From positions 17,251,844 to 17,315,843 of the forward strand of contig OX421496.1 of NCBI GenBank assembly GCA_949126835.1: 64,000 nt of DNA, read 5' to 3'. The stretch's first letter is position 1, and each line of letters begins with the position of its first letter. A program made the translations under genes and the position numbers. Source of the stretch: Anisus vortex. Taxonomy: Eukaryota > Mollusca > Gastropoda > Planorbidae. Of this stretch, positions 12,841 through 25,755 are shown piece after piece. The notes below the pieces were generated by a model. That model was not told where the DNA came from. It saw only the letters and a list, made by a program, of their open reading frames with translations, and did no database searches.

Positions 12841-12863
12841 CATAGAGAGAGAGAGAGAGAGAT
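12841..12863. repeat. (GA)n microsatellite
   Basis: Short pure GA run shortly before the next transposon end. Confidence 0.9.
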
Positions 12864-12921
12864 CGAGCCCTCCTAAGAGAGTAATCTCGGCTCGCATTCT
12901 CTCGTAGAGAAGTGAGGTTCT

Positions 12922-14874
12922 TAGGGTTCCCGCGGCCTCCTGAAATTTCAGGATGTCCTGAAATCCTCCTGAAATTGAAAAAAAGGGCAAAAACTCCTGA
13001 AAACCTCCTGAAATTTGAAATAATCTCCTGAAATGTCCTGAAAAATTGAGCTGACCCCTATTTTTTCCTTCTCCAACACGTGTCCCTAATTCAACAGCCC
13101 CACCTCCTGCTTGTTCGCTTACGCTTGCTACGCCAAGCCTATCCCTTCTCGGTAAAGATGGTATACAATAGTATACATACAGCTCTTCCTCCTCTTTTGC
13201 TCCCTCTCCCACAGTTTGGTGTCTGCTAGATTTGATAATGATAAGGACTATGGTGCCTATTTTCGCGATCAATGTTTAGAATGCCTGATTACGCTAAGCG
13301 CGGCACCTACTAGTCTACTTGGGGTCAGCGAACTGACACATTTTGCAAATTGATTTATTTTTTAATATATTTACCGTATATCAAAATACACAGAAATAGG
13401 TCTTTTTTTTTAGTTAAAAAGAAAACGATGACGTTTAAGAAGCTATCTTATATCATATGCTAAAAATTCCAGTAGGCCTCTTTAGCTAGCCCTACTAGAG
13501 GAGTTGTTCGCGATGTAGGCCTACGCCGACATCATTATCAACTTTTTAAAGGTGTAGGTCCTACATGGTTTTACTAATTATTAAATCGTATGGGTAGGCC
13601 TACAATGAGTTTTTTTTTTATCACTGTGGGAAATGTAGGCAGACGATTTTGGGTCTAGGCATAGGCCTAACTGGTGTGGCCCTAGGTCTATCAGTTTATC
13701 AGTCTAATCTAGAAGTCTAAGTCATTTTATTCACCAATACATTGATGAAATGCACTCAATGCTGAATATATCTGACTTGAAATCATTACAAAGTTAATGG
13801 TAATTAGGTTAGGGCACTTGTATAGCGCGCGTCATCAAAACCGCGTCATCAAAACCGGCGCCGTTCTGTCTAGAAAGCATAGGCAGGCTTACTTCAAAAG
13901 ACTTTTTTTTTGTGTCTACCCACTATAGTGTTAGCCTACTATAGGGATAGGAACGTGAGTATGGACAGTGACTTAGATGTAGAAACAGATACATTACTTT
14001 CCCTTATGACTAATGGCTGTATTGATCGGTTGTTTTAAATAAGTGAAGCGCTGTGTATGCCTTTTACTTATATGCATGATTGAAACCATTTTTTAAAGGA
14101 AAGTTTTCAAATTAGGGTGAATTTTTAGTAGCTTTTATGTTTAAATGGTATGAATTTTTGAGAAGTTAAAAGGCAGTATGCAACTTATCCTCAGGTGTTG
14201 TGTTTTTTTTTTAATACGTTAGTTTAGGGAGATATTATATGCACCAGTTCAGAATCAGCTACTCCCTCCCCCCTTGCACTATTTGCCCCTCCTTAAAATT
14301 ACCTGCTGTAAGGTTTTATTTTTGTAGCAGGATTTTAAAAGGCTTAATGATCATAATGATTGGAAAGTAATCAAATTGGATTATCTACATGTCCTTTACA
14401 ATAGCAGTTTTTTTCTTGTCATAGTGATAGTTTTTTTAACTTGTAAATCTGTAAGCTTTCTATATACTTTTCAATGTAGGCCCATATAAATATGTTCTCT
14501 ATACTTGTTAATGTAACACTCTATATGTTACAGATGCCCCTAACAGGACACTATATTTCCATTCTCTACCCCCCCCCCCTCATTTTTTATTTTCATAAAC
14601 CAAATTTCTTTTATTTGTACTTTTTTTTTTAATTATAAGATCTCTAAAGACAGTTAACGGACTCTATATAATGAACATAGCTTAATGGTACATATTTAGC
14701 TTTTACATTGTAATGCTCTTAAAAATATTTTATTTAATTTTATTTGTATCTGAGTCATTGTTTAGTGATGTAGTGAATTCGGTTTTGCCGCGCCTCCTGA
14801 AATTTTAGATTTTCTCCTGAAAAACTCCTGAAAACCTCCTGAAATTTTGATTTGAGTTTGGTGCAGGAACCCTG
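12922..14874. mobile_element. hAT-like element with cctgaaa subterminal repeats
   Basis: Left end tagggttcccgcgg, right end caggaaccctg, an inverted match of about 8 bp at the tips. Flanking octamers gaggttct (12,914-12,921) and gttgttct (14,875-14,882) agree at 6 of 8 positions, consistent with a decayed 8-bp TSD. Both subterminal regions are packed with the word ctcctgaaa (about 12,940-13,045 and 14,793-14,855), in the same direct orientation at both ends. Such clustered motifs are typical of transposase-binding sites. I recognise no transposase ORF in the 1.95-kb interior, so it is probably non-autonomous. The superfamily could be something other than hAT. Confidence 0.7.
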
Positions 14875-14883
14875 GTTGTTCTA

Positions 14884-16140
14884 GTCTACGCCAGAGATAC
14901 TAACTAACCCATGATGCCTTGAAGCGGGGCCTACTTGTATGTCCAAGTGTTCTTCGGCTGTTCTGGTAAAGTGTGCTCCATGCGGTTTTGGTTGGTGGGA
15001 TAATCAGTCTATTTTGGCGTTAGAAATGGGGGAAAACTTCGCCCCTGTTGGGCGTTTATACCCTGCCAGTTTGTATTCAAAGTTGGTTGGGTTAAGGGGG
15101 GTGGGTGTATTCGCATCTTTTATGAACACGTTTGCAAATTAAGTATAGTCTTTAACTTGTCACTCCCAAGATTTCTGGTGCACAAAACGCGTTGGCGCTT
15201 GCTGTTCTTTGAGATGGATGCTCGTAACGCTTTTGTAATTTCTCAGTATGCGCCGCGTTACTCGGGCATTTTGAGGCTTTGACAAAGAAACACACAAAAC
15301 AAAAGATATCTAGACAAATGGGTTGACACGGTCTATTTGTGTCAATGTACAAAAATGACTGGACGCACCCGCATATATTTGCATTCACTCCAGACATACA
15401 GGTATATTCAGCTCCGTTATCTCTCTCTCTCTTTCTTTCTCTCTCTCTCTCTCTTTCTCTCTCGCTCACTTTTTCTGTCTCACATTCTATCTATCTGTGT
15501 GTGTGTGACCGAACGTGTAGGTGTGTGTGTGTGTGGCCACTTGTTGGGGCTGTATAATTCTTTACAACTCCATCTTCATCTTTTACCCTGCATGCGCCCC
15601 GGTTGACACCACTTGTCTTCTTTCTTTTATCGCGCCCTCTTCTCCTGTAGATAACCCTAGTCTTTAAGACACACACAAAAAAGTGTGCGTGTGGGGAAGG
15701 GGGCGAAGGATGGGTGCAGAGTCTGCCTGCGCCCTTCTCCCCCACTCCACCTCACAATTATCTCTGCCCAGATAAACAGTGGACATTTTTTTTCTTTGCG
15801 GCTCTCCCGGGAGGTGTGAGGGATCGGCTCGTGGGGGAAATCTGTTACCGAAATCGATGGCTTGTTTGATGGCGCCCTGTAATCGCCGGGTGACAGCGGG
15901 GCGGTAGTTGTTTTTATATAGAAATTTTTTAGGGTGCCGGGATTTAGGGGTTTAGGTAGAAAAAAACAACAACTAGGACGTCCCACTCAACTGCTGTACA
16001 CCAATATACGGTGGAGATTGTCACTCGATGTGTCATGCAGTTGACATCTGTTTAGTCTTTAAGGGATAGAGGTGTACTTGAACGGTGTTGTGTTACACAC
16101 ACTAGCCAATGTCTCCCAAGACAGACCGGTAGATCATGAA
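14884..16140. other. Unique DNA with CT and GT microsatellites
   Basis: (CT)n lies at 15,419-15,466 and GT-rich DNA at 15,497-15,535. The 15,780-15,960 portion is less A+T-rich than its surroundings but no exon could be recognised in it. Confidence 0.5.
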
Positions 16141-16141
16141 C

Positions 16142-16355
16142 ATGGAATTCACAATGTCCACTGTACCATCGGGATACTCCCTGCCCACTGTATTAATTGG
16201 ATTATCCTTGTTTACTTGGAATTCACACTGTACCATTGGCATAATAATTGCTTAATTGGAGTTCACACTGTACCATTGGCATACTAATTGCTCAATTGGA
16301 GTTCACACTGTACCTTTGGCATACCAATAGCACAATTGGAATTCACATTGCCGCC
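16142..16355. repeat. 40-bp tandem repeat, about 5 units
   Basis: The word ttcacactgtaccattggca recurs at 16,222, 16,262 and 16,302, with a diverged copy at 16,342 and an older one near 16,147. The spacing is exactly 40 bp among the central copies. Confidence 0.9.
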
Positions 16356-16359
16356 AAGG

Positions 16360-17705
16360 GCACATTTTACGATTTAAATTGCAAGAAATACATTTTACTT
16401 TCAGATTCCCTTTATTATTTGACATTATTAGACCTTTTTTTGTATGATATGTACTTAATTGGAAAATAGGCCCTACAGGCAGAATGCGATCGGCAAAAAA
16501 TTATCAGACTTTACGGCTTAAAAGACAAACAATAATATTAGTTTTTTATCTGTGTAGATAGGCAATTATCATTTGTATTTTCGAATTATTAGGAGCTTGG
16601 CGACTCTCTAAACTTTGGCGCTTGGGGCGCCCCCCCCCCCCCCTAAAAAAACTTAGTTTACCCTACTGGGCACCACGGATACAAAGATGGAGTCAGCGGA
16701 AGTAGAACTCTTTTACCAGAATACAGTTCCTTTATAGAGATTGTTCTAGCTTTTCACGTGTTCCTCATCCCACCTTCTCCTCCCATAGAAAGAGTACAAT
16801 GTGTTCCATTGTTGACGCTAATACTTGAATGGGATGCTCCCGCTCCGGCCAGCCCGAGAATTGAATTAGCACCACCATCACAAATCATCCGGGTGAGACT
16901 GCTTTGTCCGAATTAGTGGTCGGTCCGGCCATGTGGTGTCGGTCATCGCCGGGTCGTACATTTGGCATTCTGGGCCCCTACGTTAGCAAATCAAGAGTGA
17001 GATGATGTCTCTGTGGTCTGTCCTTGTTGTTTTGTTTTGTCAATGTGTATCTTTTGTGTATGTATATGTGTGGGTGTTTAGATCTTCAATGGCTACATAT
17101 GTCATTGTATTAAGGGCCAATGGGAGGCTAGTTGTGTGTTTGTGTCATAGGCGTAATCACCAGGAAAGAGGGGGTGGGTGGAGGCTTTGTGCTCCTGTTC
17201 GTATTTTGAAATCCCTATTTTTTTATTTTTTGAACACCGGATATTTAATTATTTTTTTTTAGGGAGAAACTGTAATAATAAATTTCAAAGTCGAGTATAT
17301 AGTGTTTGAAATGGATGTGTATATTGTTCTTGCAATTGCGTTATTACACCTTTAAAAAAATTGTATGAAATGTTCTATGTGTTTAAGCAAAGACTTTAAT
17401 AAGATGGACTGTTTGCTTTAATATTTCTGTTATTTGATGAATAGAATAACTTCTTTTCGGAATTCCCGATTCTTTGTCCGTGCAGTCGATTTGTCTATTC
17501 ATCTGTTGAAATCCATTTATTTCGTTAGTTTTAATCGCTATAATTTTCTCAATGGCAAATTAAGATTAGGATAGAGTTATATTGGCTGCGCTCGAAAAAC
17601 AACAACACATATGCTCTAAAAATAGACCAAGCGGTGCATCTTATAGTTTTTGCTGAAACGAATGGTTAAAGTTTTGGATAACAAACAATAACATTAATGG
17701 GCCGT
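16360..17705. other. A+T-rich DNA, no gene seen
   Basis: A poly-C tract at 16,631-16,643 and otherwise unremarkable sequence. The 86-codon ORF at 17,002 shows no domain. Confidence 0.5.
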
Positions 17706-17867
17706 ATTGCTGCTGAGAGTTAACACCCTTGCCCATTTTACAATTTCGGTATATAAGATTGACTTGTATAAGAGGCAAGGGTGTTAACTCTCAGCAGCAA
17801 TCTTTACAATTACGGTATATACGATTGACTTGTATAAGGGGCAAAGGTGTTAACTCTCAGCAACAAT
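17706..17867. repeat. 28-bp perfect inverted repeat plus direct repeat
   Basis: The 28-bp arm at 17,706-17,733 (begins attgctgctgagagttaac) is matched exactly, inverted, at 17,774-17,801, leaving a 40-nt loop. A third copy at 17,840-17,867, in the same orientation as the second, differs at two positions. The loop sequence (caatttcggtatataagatt...) is also duplicated directly with a period of about 66 bp. It could be the end structure of a small foldback or MITE-type element, but no target duplication was identified. Confidence 0.9.
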
Positions 17868-17869
17868 AG

Positions 17870-18625
17870 GCTACGGCCAATTGAAGCTTGAATTTATTAA
17901 AAGTATACAGTAGGCCTATATAAATATTAGACCTTATTTTTAGTTTTCAAGCGTTTAGTGTCAGTTAATAAAGACAGCACCGAGCGATACAGTTTACAAG
18001 TTCCCTTGTTGTTTACACAGGCATACTTGAGAACAAAGCGTTGGCCGCGCATGCGCAAACGAACTATCCAGCTCTTTAAATAGTCTTTGGTTTATTTTAA
18101 TGCTAACTGGTCATTTTACGCTGTTCTAAATTGTGATAACTTTGACTTTCCGTAGAAATGTATTTTTCAACATGCTGATTCGTTGTTTTTTTTTACTTTT
18201 GACTAGCCGTCCACTGTTTCAGTGTTGTGTTGTTGATTTTGTAACTTGATTTTGAGAATAATTAGACACATTCGCATCATTCACATTTTTTGTTATGAAA
18301 ATGAAACAGTTAAAACGTTGAAATATTTAATTTAATTCATTTTTATTCTACGTTTCCAATATTATATATGAATATATTTGTTCAAAAGTGTCGGATGAAA
18401 TTAGGCATTAAGTCAGAATTAGACTGCTACACAACTTCTCAGTCTTGTTGACTATTTGTTCGCATTTCATACTTTGTTCCTTCTTGCAACCCCTCCCTCT
18501 ATGTTTCCCCCCTCCCTCCTTACATGTTTGTGCGATTATGTGTGTTTTAAGTCCAAGTCGGTCCATGGACGAGGGAAGGGGGTTCCTCTTGAAGCATACA
18601 CGGGGATCGTGTTGCCAGAACAGTG
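17870..18625. other. A+T-rich DNA, nothing recognised
   Basis: No repeats or exon-like segments seen. Confidence 0.5.
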
Positions 18626-18627
18626 CT

Positions 18628-18785
18628 TAGACGCCTTTTCTTTTCCCTAACTAAAGTCTGATACACATAGTAAGCTGGGTAGATTCAGGGTCATTTTCCA
18701 GTCCAGGGGAAAATACACTCTGGCTTTAAACCTGATTTAAATCTGAGACCTTGGAAACAGCAGCCTGAGTTAGACCACAATGTGC
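18628..18785 (-). mobile_element. Old SINE copy (minus)
   Basis: Aligns by eye to the minus-oriented SINE at 48.8-49.1 kb. Shared words are actaaagtctgatacacat, aagctgggtagattcaggg and the block leading to the tRNA-like head (aaatctgagacctt...gcctgagttagacc). Divergence is high, and the 3' tail beyond about 18,628 is lost. Confidence 0.65.
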
Positions 18786-18789
18786 TCAG

Positions 18790-21700
18790 ATGTGTGTGAG
18801 TGTGTTTAGCTCCATAATCCTTGACTGGGTCGTCCTATTAAGACAAACCAAAACCTGGATTTACCCTTTTCTGTTCTTTTTTTTTTCAGTTTGTACTTCC
18901 CGTCCCGAAATGGACTTTATTGTGGCGATGTTTCAGGTAGCATTTGAGTTTGAGGGAGACAACTGCACGGCGAACTTACGACTTGGGGTAATCGGCCTTG
19001 GCTTCAATAGCAATGCGCCAAGACAGCTGCTCCCCCGACGCCCCTTCCTGTAAACGTGATTTGTCACCGTATGATAGGAAAGGAACCCGATGGCTGTAAT
19101 CCTAGCCCCTCCCTCCCCGGCTCCCTGCTCCCATCCTCGCTCATTGGATTGTCGCACCGCCCGCTCACTCCGTTCACTCCCCACCTACTTCTATTTTTTA
19201 TTATTATTATGTTTTTATTATCTTAACGTTAGATTTAACGAACTGAAATAGAAACGTAAGACAAGTTATTCCTGGTGACATTTTTATATCTTTTTTTAGA
19301 TTTTCAACGTTGAAACTTAGAATGCATATAATGTTGTCCCAGTGTCTGATGGTGTATTCTTATAGTCATAGAGTTGATGGAAGTGACTTGTTTTTTGTTT
19401 TTTGTTCTTTTTGTTCTTATGCCAAGAAGACACTACCGACTAACACTCTTGAATTCAACTTTAACTTCCCGTCGTCACCATCTTGTTTTTTTAGTATCGT
19501 AGAACTAACGACAAATCATGGATTGCCTGGTGGGTGTTTATAGCGACAGCCTTGCAACGGAGAAAGCGAAATTGAGAGAACTGGCCACTGTACCTGGACA
19601 TGCTGTTATTGTCATGAAAATGATGCAGAAACTGTTATAACGGTGTTTTTTGTTTGTTTTTCTGTTACATTAAACAACATGGAAATGGTTGAATTTTTAC
19701 TGAGTAAGAATTAGTAGACATTCATTTAGACGGCTGGGGGCCAATGTGTTTTGTTTTGGCTATATGGCTATAACGAAGGTAGACAAGCCATTTTTAGCTG
19801 GTGGGGGGGGGGGGGGGGAGGAAAGAGGATCTCTCTCTATCATTGCACTCTTGAAACGTCTGTATGGGTATGTGTGTACTTGTCTCAACAGAGATCGATT
19901 AGGAAGATATATTTCGAATGCATTATCAAGTGAACTTGTTCACCTCTCCATAGATCCACACCACTCAGGCCCTACGCACACACACACACTCCTACAACGT
20001 AGATAAATGGGGCAGTGAGGGTGTTGAGGGGGTGGTAGTGGAGTTAGCCCATGCTTGTGGTTGTGAAGAGAAACAGCTTGATAGCTCAACTCGTGCATTG
20101 GTTTAGATTAGGATTCGAATGCATGTGCCACGGTCATATGAGTGCGAGTTCTACCGGGGGAAGATCTATGCGGGCCGCTGTTGTGTGAGTTGCCGGCGGT
20201 AAATGTTGAGTACATTGTCGAGGTAGTAGGCAATGGATATGGCTGAATTAGAAATAAGCCGATTGGATGTCGTCCAGTGGGTCTCGGCTATAGGTTGAAT
20301 AGCTCGATTGGTGCTTAGGTAGTTTGATCGTATACCCATCTAACGTGGGGTTATTGTACATGACATCCATTCTACTCATTGTGAAGCGTCCCGATTAGCA
20401 ATTCGTGCATGAAATAGATTGCCTGAATTGAACAGGAAAATCAACACTTTAAGATCATTTTAAAAACACTAATCAAAATGAAGATAAGACTCAATCCATG
20501 GATACGCTTAATAATCTTTGATAGATTATGAGCGTCTGTAACATATAAGATAACATAAGAACATCTGGGATACGATGTTATTTAAATACATACTCTACAG
20601 TTTTTGTCGTGAGAACCTCAGAAAAAACATTTGAACAATGTTATTCTTGTTTAATGTTTTAATACAACGTTTTTTTTTTCGAGCGTTTAAATACGGTTTA
20701 GACTCGCCTTTTTTAAGAGCTAAATTATAAATGGTTTTCAACCGATGAATAGACAAATCGCCTGCACAGACAAAGTTGCACCATATGTTTTAATTGTGAA
20801 CGTTTGGCCGCAATTGAATCAACACCACAGCAGCGACTCCATTGTTGTGGAAACCTATTGTTAGAAAACAAAGCAATAGCGAGAGATGCATTCTAAACAC
20901 AACAGCATTCTTGGAGAAGAAACGTTAAAGATGGAATACAATTCGCCACATGGGTGTTCAAACTAATTAATCGTAGTTTTAAATGAAACTTTGAATAACT
21001 AATCATTTGTAAACAACCTTTTTTTCGGTTATTATTGTATTGAGACTAATTCCTAAATGAATTAAACATTATGATGAATGACATAATAGAAGGACTGTAA
21101 AGAGAGAAAGAGAGGAAGAGAAAGAGAGAGAGAAAGAGGGAGATAATGAGAGGGATAGAAAGAGAGAGAAAGAGTTAGAGAAAGGTTGGGAAAGGTAGAA
21201 CGGAGGAGGGATAATCGTTTGACATTTTAATTTCCTTCATGATTAGAAAGTGTACTGATGCAGTTTTTCTGCTGATACTATAAGTAGCTGCATGAATTTA
21301 TGCGCTATACATTGTTAAGTGTTGCTGGCGAGCAGTTATCAGCTCTTGTCACTGGAGACAATATGTGTTAGAACCATCGTGATTTTACACTGCGATCAAC
21401 TTCTTTAAAAAACAACATAATCTCGTTTTCACTCTAAAATTACAACAGTAATAATCTGTATGTGTGTAAGTTATGCGTGGGTGTGTGTGTGTGTGTTTAA
21501 GTGTATTTATAAATGTGTAAATGCGCTCGCATGTGTCGATCTGGTTTGTTAACGGGGAATTTTTTTATGTATTTTTATTAGATTGTTTTAGTTTCGTAAT
21601 TAAACGGAAACATAAGAAATGGTGAAAAACATAAATTACTTGGGATTAAATGAAGATCATAAACTTTGAGAGAACATAAATACACGAGAAACAATGCGTC

Positions 21701-22830
21701 ACCACTTTATTCTGTTATTCTGCTTTTCTGGAAACAACAAAGCTGCTTTTGAGTTCTGCCAGTTGTCTAAAAGTGTGTATGAATTGTGAAGAAATTCTTC
21801 AGGGTGGCCTTTTTTGGTCTGGGTGGTGTCTTTGTGTGTGTTAAGTTCATCACATGTAACAACACACCAGTGGCGCTCACCACAAAGCAGTCCATCAATA
21901 TCTTGGACAATGTAGCTACAGATTTAAGTCAGTAAATCCCCCCCCCCGCCCCCGAAAAAAAAAAACTCCTATATTAATGTCATTAAAAGACTTCTTAAAT
22001 ATACAAAGTGCTGGAGGACTAAACAAACAACATTCCCACAGAATGGCTGCCCACTATATTTATTTTTTACATGAAATGTAATTTTTTGCAATGTCAATAA
22101 TGATAGTTTTCTTTCTATAATATTCTATAGATTATTATTCACTATAGTATTTTATCTTGCAAGTGCATACTTCCGATTTCGGACTTTATTAGAAAACCAA
22201 ACAAAAACAAAAGAACAATAAAAACACACATTTGTGTCATATTGTTTGTCAGCTTTATTGTATTCAGTATTTAATATGGCATTGAATATCACAGACACCC
22301 CAAATCTGAAAATTGTCTAATGTTTCCTTTAATTTATTGAGAACTTAACAATGTTGTACAATACACGGAGATCTGAGTCCACGATGGATTCATATTGTGA
22401 ACATTACACAAACAAACAAATATAACAGTTTTATATCCATCATGCGTAAAGTAATAATTTATTGTTCGCCTGCATTAAAGGAAGAACCGTCGACCAAAGC
22501 CCATTGTAGTGTAGTGGAAGCTGATCTATAGAGCAGTGGCACAATGCACTAAAACTGAAACCCCAGACAAATGCTGGGATATTTTTTATATTTCCCTTTG
22601 TTTGGAGGATTACAAATGGCTTTAAATGCATATTGTTCAGTTTATCGCCTCTGAACGTATTCTCTGTAGTGGAAGATCCATCATAGCTTCGTTGAAATCA
22701 GTCACATAAATATTGTATGATCGAATGTAAATAATACTTCTCTTTGTGTGATTGTGCGTGTGAATGTAAAATCTGATATTTGTTGTTTTATTGAAATTGG
22801 CAATTACTGTTTTTTTTTTGCACCATCGTG
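18790..22830. other. Unique DNA, no gene supported
   Basis: A poly-G run lies at 19,802-19,818, GA-rich low-complexity DNA at 21,095-21,190 and GT-rich DNA at 21,478-21,496. A tRNA-like patch with a B-box-like word (ggattcgaatgc) at about 20,075-20,125 may be a decayed SINE head. A possible 48-nt exon at 18,889-18,936 is discussed under rejected items. Confidence 0.45.
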
Positions 22831-23180
22831 TATTTCCGGACACCATCATAAATCTTCGTGTACGATCGTAAATCTTCGTGTATCCGGTTAGTGTCTTATA
22901 TCTCTGGATATCATCGTATATTTTCGTGTACCATCGTGTGTGTTCGTGTAACACTCCGTGTATGCTCCAGTACCAACGTGAACGTTCGTGTACCGTCGTA
23001 TATCATCGTATATTTTCGTGTACCATCGTGTGTGTTCGTGTAACACTCCGTGTATGCTCCAGTACCAACGTGAACGTTCGTGTACCGTCGTATATCATCG
23101 TGTAACATCGTGTACGTTCGTGTAACATCGAGTGCGTTTGTTGTACATCCTCGTGCACAACCGTCAATCTTCGTTTACCA
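22830..23180. repeat. Degenerate tcgtgta repeat with exact 92-bp duplication
   Basis: The region is built of words like ttcgtgtaccatcgtg. Within it a 92-bp segment is duplicated exactly in tandem: ttttcgtgtaccatcgtg starts at 22,921 and 23,013. A third partial copy follows near 23,093. The reading frames here are repeat artefacts. Confidence 0.9.
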
Positions 23181-23189
23181 TAGTGTATG

Positions 23190-23905
23190 TACGTGCACGA
23201 TACTGCACCACCACCGTGTAATATCGACTGCTCATATTTTGACCTAGATAACCTTTGTTGTGAATGGGCAGTAGACTATATTGACACCGAACCAATGCAA
23301 ATCGAAGGATGGTATGTGTGTGTGTGTCCACTGTGTGTGTGTTTGTTTGTACGCGAGCGCGCTCACGCTAGTATTGTTTACGGGATGCATTAGTTTGAGT
23401 CCATCAAAAAACAACAACTCCCCTCCCGCCTGGCTAACGTTTGACTTCTGGCGTCCCGTGTACTGATGTCGTACTGATAGCTTAGTGACTGACTCTACAA
23501 CAGACACGACAAACGGAGGTCACATAGTTCTCGTTGAAGTCCATCTCTCGTTTTCTTATAAATTATTCAAGATGCACCTGGTAACCAAGTTATACGGGAT
23601 AGAAGATACAAAAATCCTTTTCTCCCCAGTGACGAGCCACTGATTCCAACGTGATATTGACAACTACAAAACAAAACAAAAAACGCACAGCACATTTGGA
23701 AGGAACAATTCGCTTTGTTTGCTTTCATTTCTAATGGAGTTGTTCTTTTTAACGAGAATTCTAACCACCTTTTCATCATCATATTTCTTCCAAACATTTC
23801 AATGTACCTAGACAATGTGATTGGACATTCATTCCAGAATTCCAGACACAGTTTGAAAATGCATATGTGTTTAGACGCATGTGTGCAACTTGTTTACACT
23901 AAATA

Positions 23906-23974
<69 letters not shown>

Positions 23975-25540
23975 TTAGAGACACAACCCCCTGACCCTGG
24001 GCTTTATACTGTTTAGCAAGATTTGAATCTGATATCTCGGCAATGGCAATACAGTAGTAGACTACTGCACATTCCTCTTCCCACCACCCATGTTTATATA
24101 ATATCCTACTCCGCTCTACTGTGTTGTCATGCTAAGCGAAAGAGACACGAAAGTCACATTTGTTTCAAGAACTTCTTGTTCTGCCAATTACGTTTAGGTT
24201 ATTGAAAAACAAAAACAAAAATCCTTTGCGTCTGTGGTTGGATGGTCTCCCGTCTAAAAGCCGTAAATTTGGATAAAGTTTTAAGGTTAAACCCAACAGA
24301 CCCATGACGTATCAGCCGTTCTAAAGAGATGAACTCGATTTTCTAACGTTGTCAACATTGTTCTCTTGGAATTGCCACAGATAATCTGTCGTTTTCTTAA
24401 ACTCTTAATTGTTATGTCTTTTTTATTCTTTGACAATTCCATCGTGTATTATTGAATTGTCATACCACGTTTCCACTTGTCGATAATGTAGACAATATTA
24501 TGTTCGTCAGCAATCTGATGAAAAATAGTGTAAAACAATGGAAGAAATATTCATTGATAACATTATGTTTTGTCTGATTGTAGTTCACACCAAACATATA
24601 TATTATACCCGCCTTTAAAGACTTTGGTGGTTTGGATTGCTCGGTCTCTGTGTTGTCTGCAAAACAACAACAATAAAATTATTTGTTAGTGCATAGCTAC
24701 GATAGCAAATAGTTTCCATCAGAGATTGTTTGAAATGTGTCACTTTATGCTGCCAAGTCGGAATATGGAAAGTGAAATACAAAAAGTCGGACAAGGGAAA
24801 CAGAAATGATGCCAATGAATTCTTATTTACAAATAAAGTACTCTCAGAAAATCTGGAAAAACTCTTGTTTATCGATTCTCCGCCGACCTTTACATTTATG
24901 GTGTACTGGTATACTTGCTACTTTTCGACCGAATTTCCAAAAGTGTCTATTATTGTGTCTTGGATTCTAATCAGCTCGGGAAGTAGGTCTAGTTTTGAAT
25001 GCTTGATTTAGTTCGTGTCATTGTTTAACGGCTTGGGGGGAAATAGAATATCGTGAGTTGTGTTTCATTCACATTGTAACGTTCGCCTCTGTCCTTAACG
25101 TTCGTCCCAGTGCCGTTCTGAGATTTCTATCCTCAGCCTGGTCCGTCTTCGGGCCTGCGTGACATGAGGGCCACGCCAGTGTGACCTGGCCCGTGCCAAA
25201 CCATTTCCCCCACAGTGAGTTTGGTTGAGTTCCGTCACCAGCGCCCCCAATGAAAACTCCTTTCTTCTTGTGCCCCCACCATGTTGGAAGACACGCAATC
25301 CAAACTCGAAGTGACTTTTTTTTTCCTTTCACTCAGGGCCGTTAACGTCTTTGGCTTTTAGTTAGCACACTTGTCTCCCTTCGTTGCATTTTCTTTTTCT
25401 GAGGGTGGCGTTGACACCTTGACATTTCCTTTTTTTTTTTCCAACTTTCCGAAGTTCCGAATGGACGTCTATATAGGACAACTTCTATTTTTTTTTTTTT
25501 TTTATTTGAAACCATTCTAAGCATTTCAAGGCCACTTGAC
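23190..25540. other. Unique DNA, no gene supported
   Basis: Includes a GC-richer stretch at 25,085-25,320 and a (TA)n tract annotated separately. No domain was recognised in the 60-93 codon ORFs. Confidence 0.45.
23908..23970. repeat. (TA)n microsatellite
   Basis: Uninterrupted TA run of about 60 bp. Confidence 0.97.
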
Positions 25541-25544
25541 ATTT

Positions 25545-25755
25545 AAAGTGGTTTGATTGGTTGGATTGGTTGATTGATTTGATTGGTTGATTGGTTTGAT
25601 TGTTTGATTTGATTGGTTGATTGATTTCTTTGATTGGTTGTTTGATTTAACTGGTTTGATTGATTTGATTGGTTGATTGGTATGATTGGTTGATTGATTT
25701 GATTGGTTTGATTCTTTTGATTAGTTGATTGGTTTGATTGGTTGATTGGTCATCT
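25545..25755. repeat. ttgattgg tandem repeat
   Basis: About 210 bp of imperfect gattggttgattgattt units. No fixed period is held throughout. Confidence 0.9.

Noticed and set aside
18889..18936. Possible 48-nt exon after a polypyrimidine tract (ttttttttcag) ending cag|gta
   Set aside because: Splice-like borders occur by chance in T-rich DNA; the piece is too short to show homology and has no partner exon in view.
23211..23311. Exon-like stretch (FDLDNLCCEWAVDYIDTEP) ahead of a ggatg|gtatgt donor-like site
   Set aside because: It lies directly beside the degenerate tcgtgta repeat, has no convincing acceptor, and no family is recognised.
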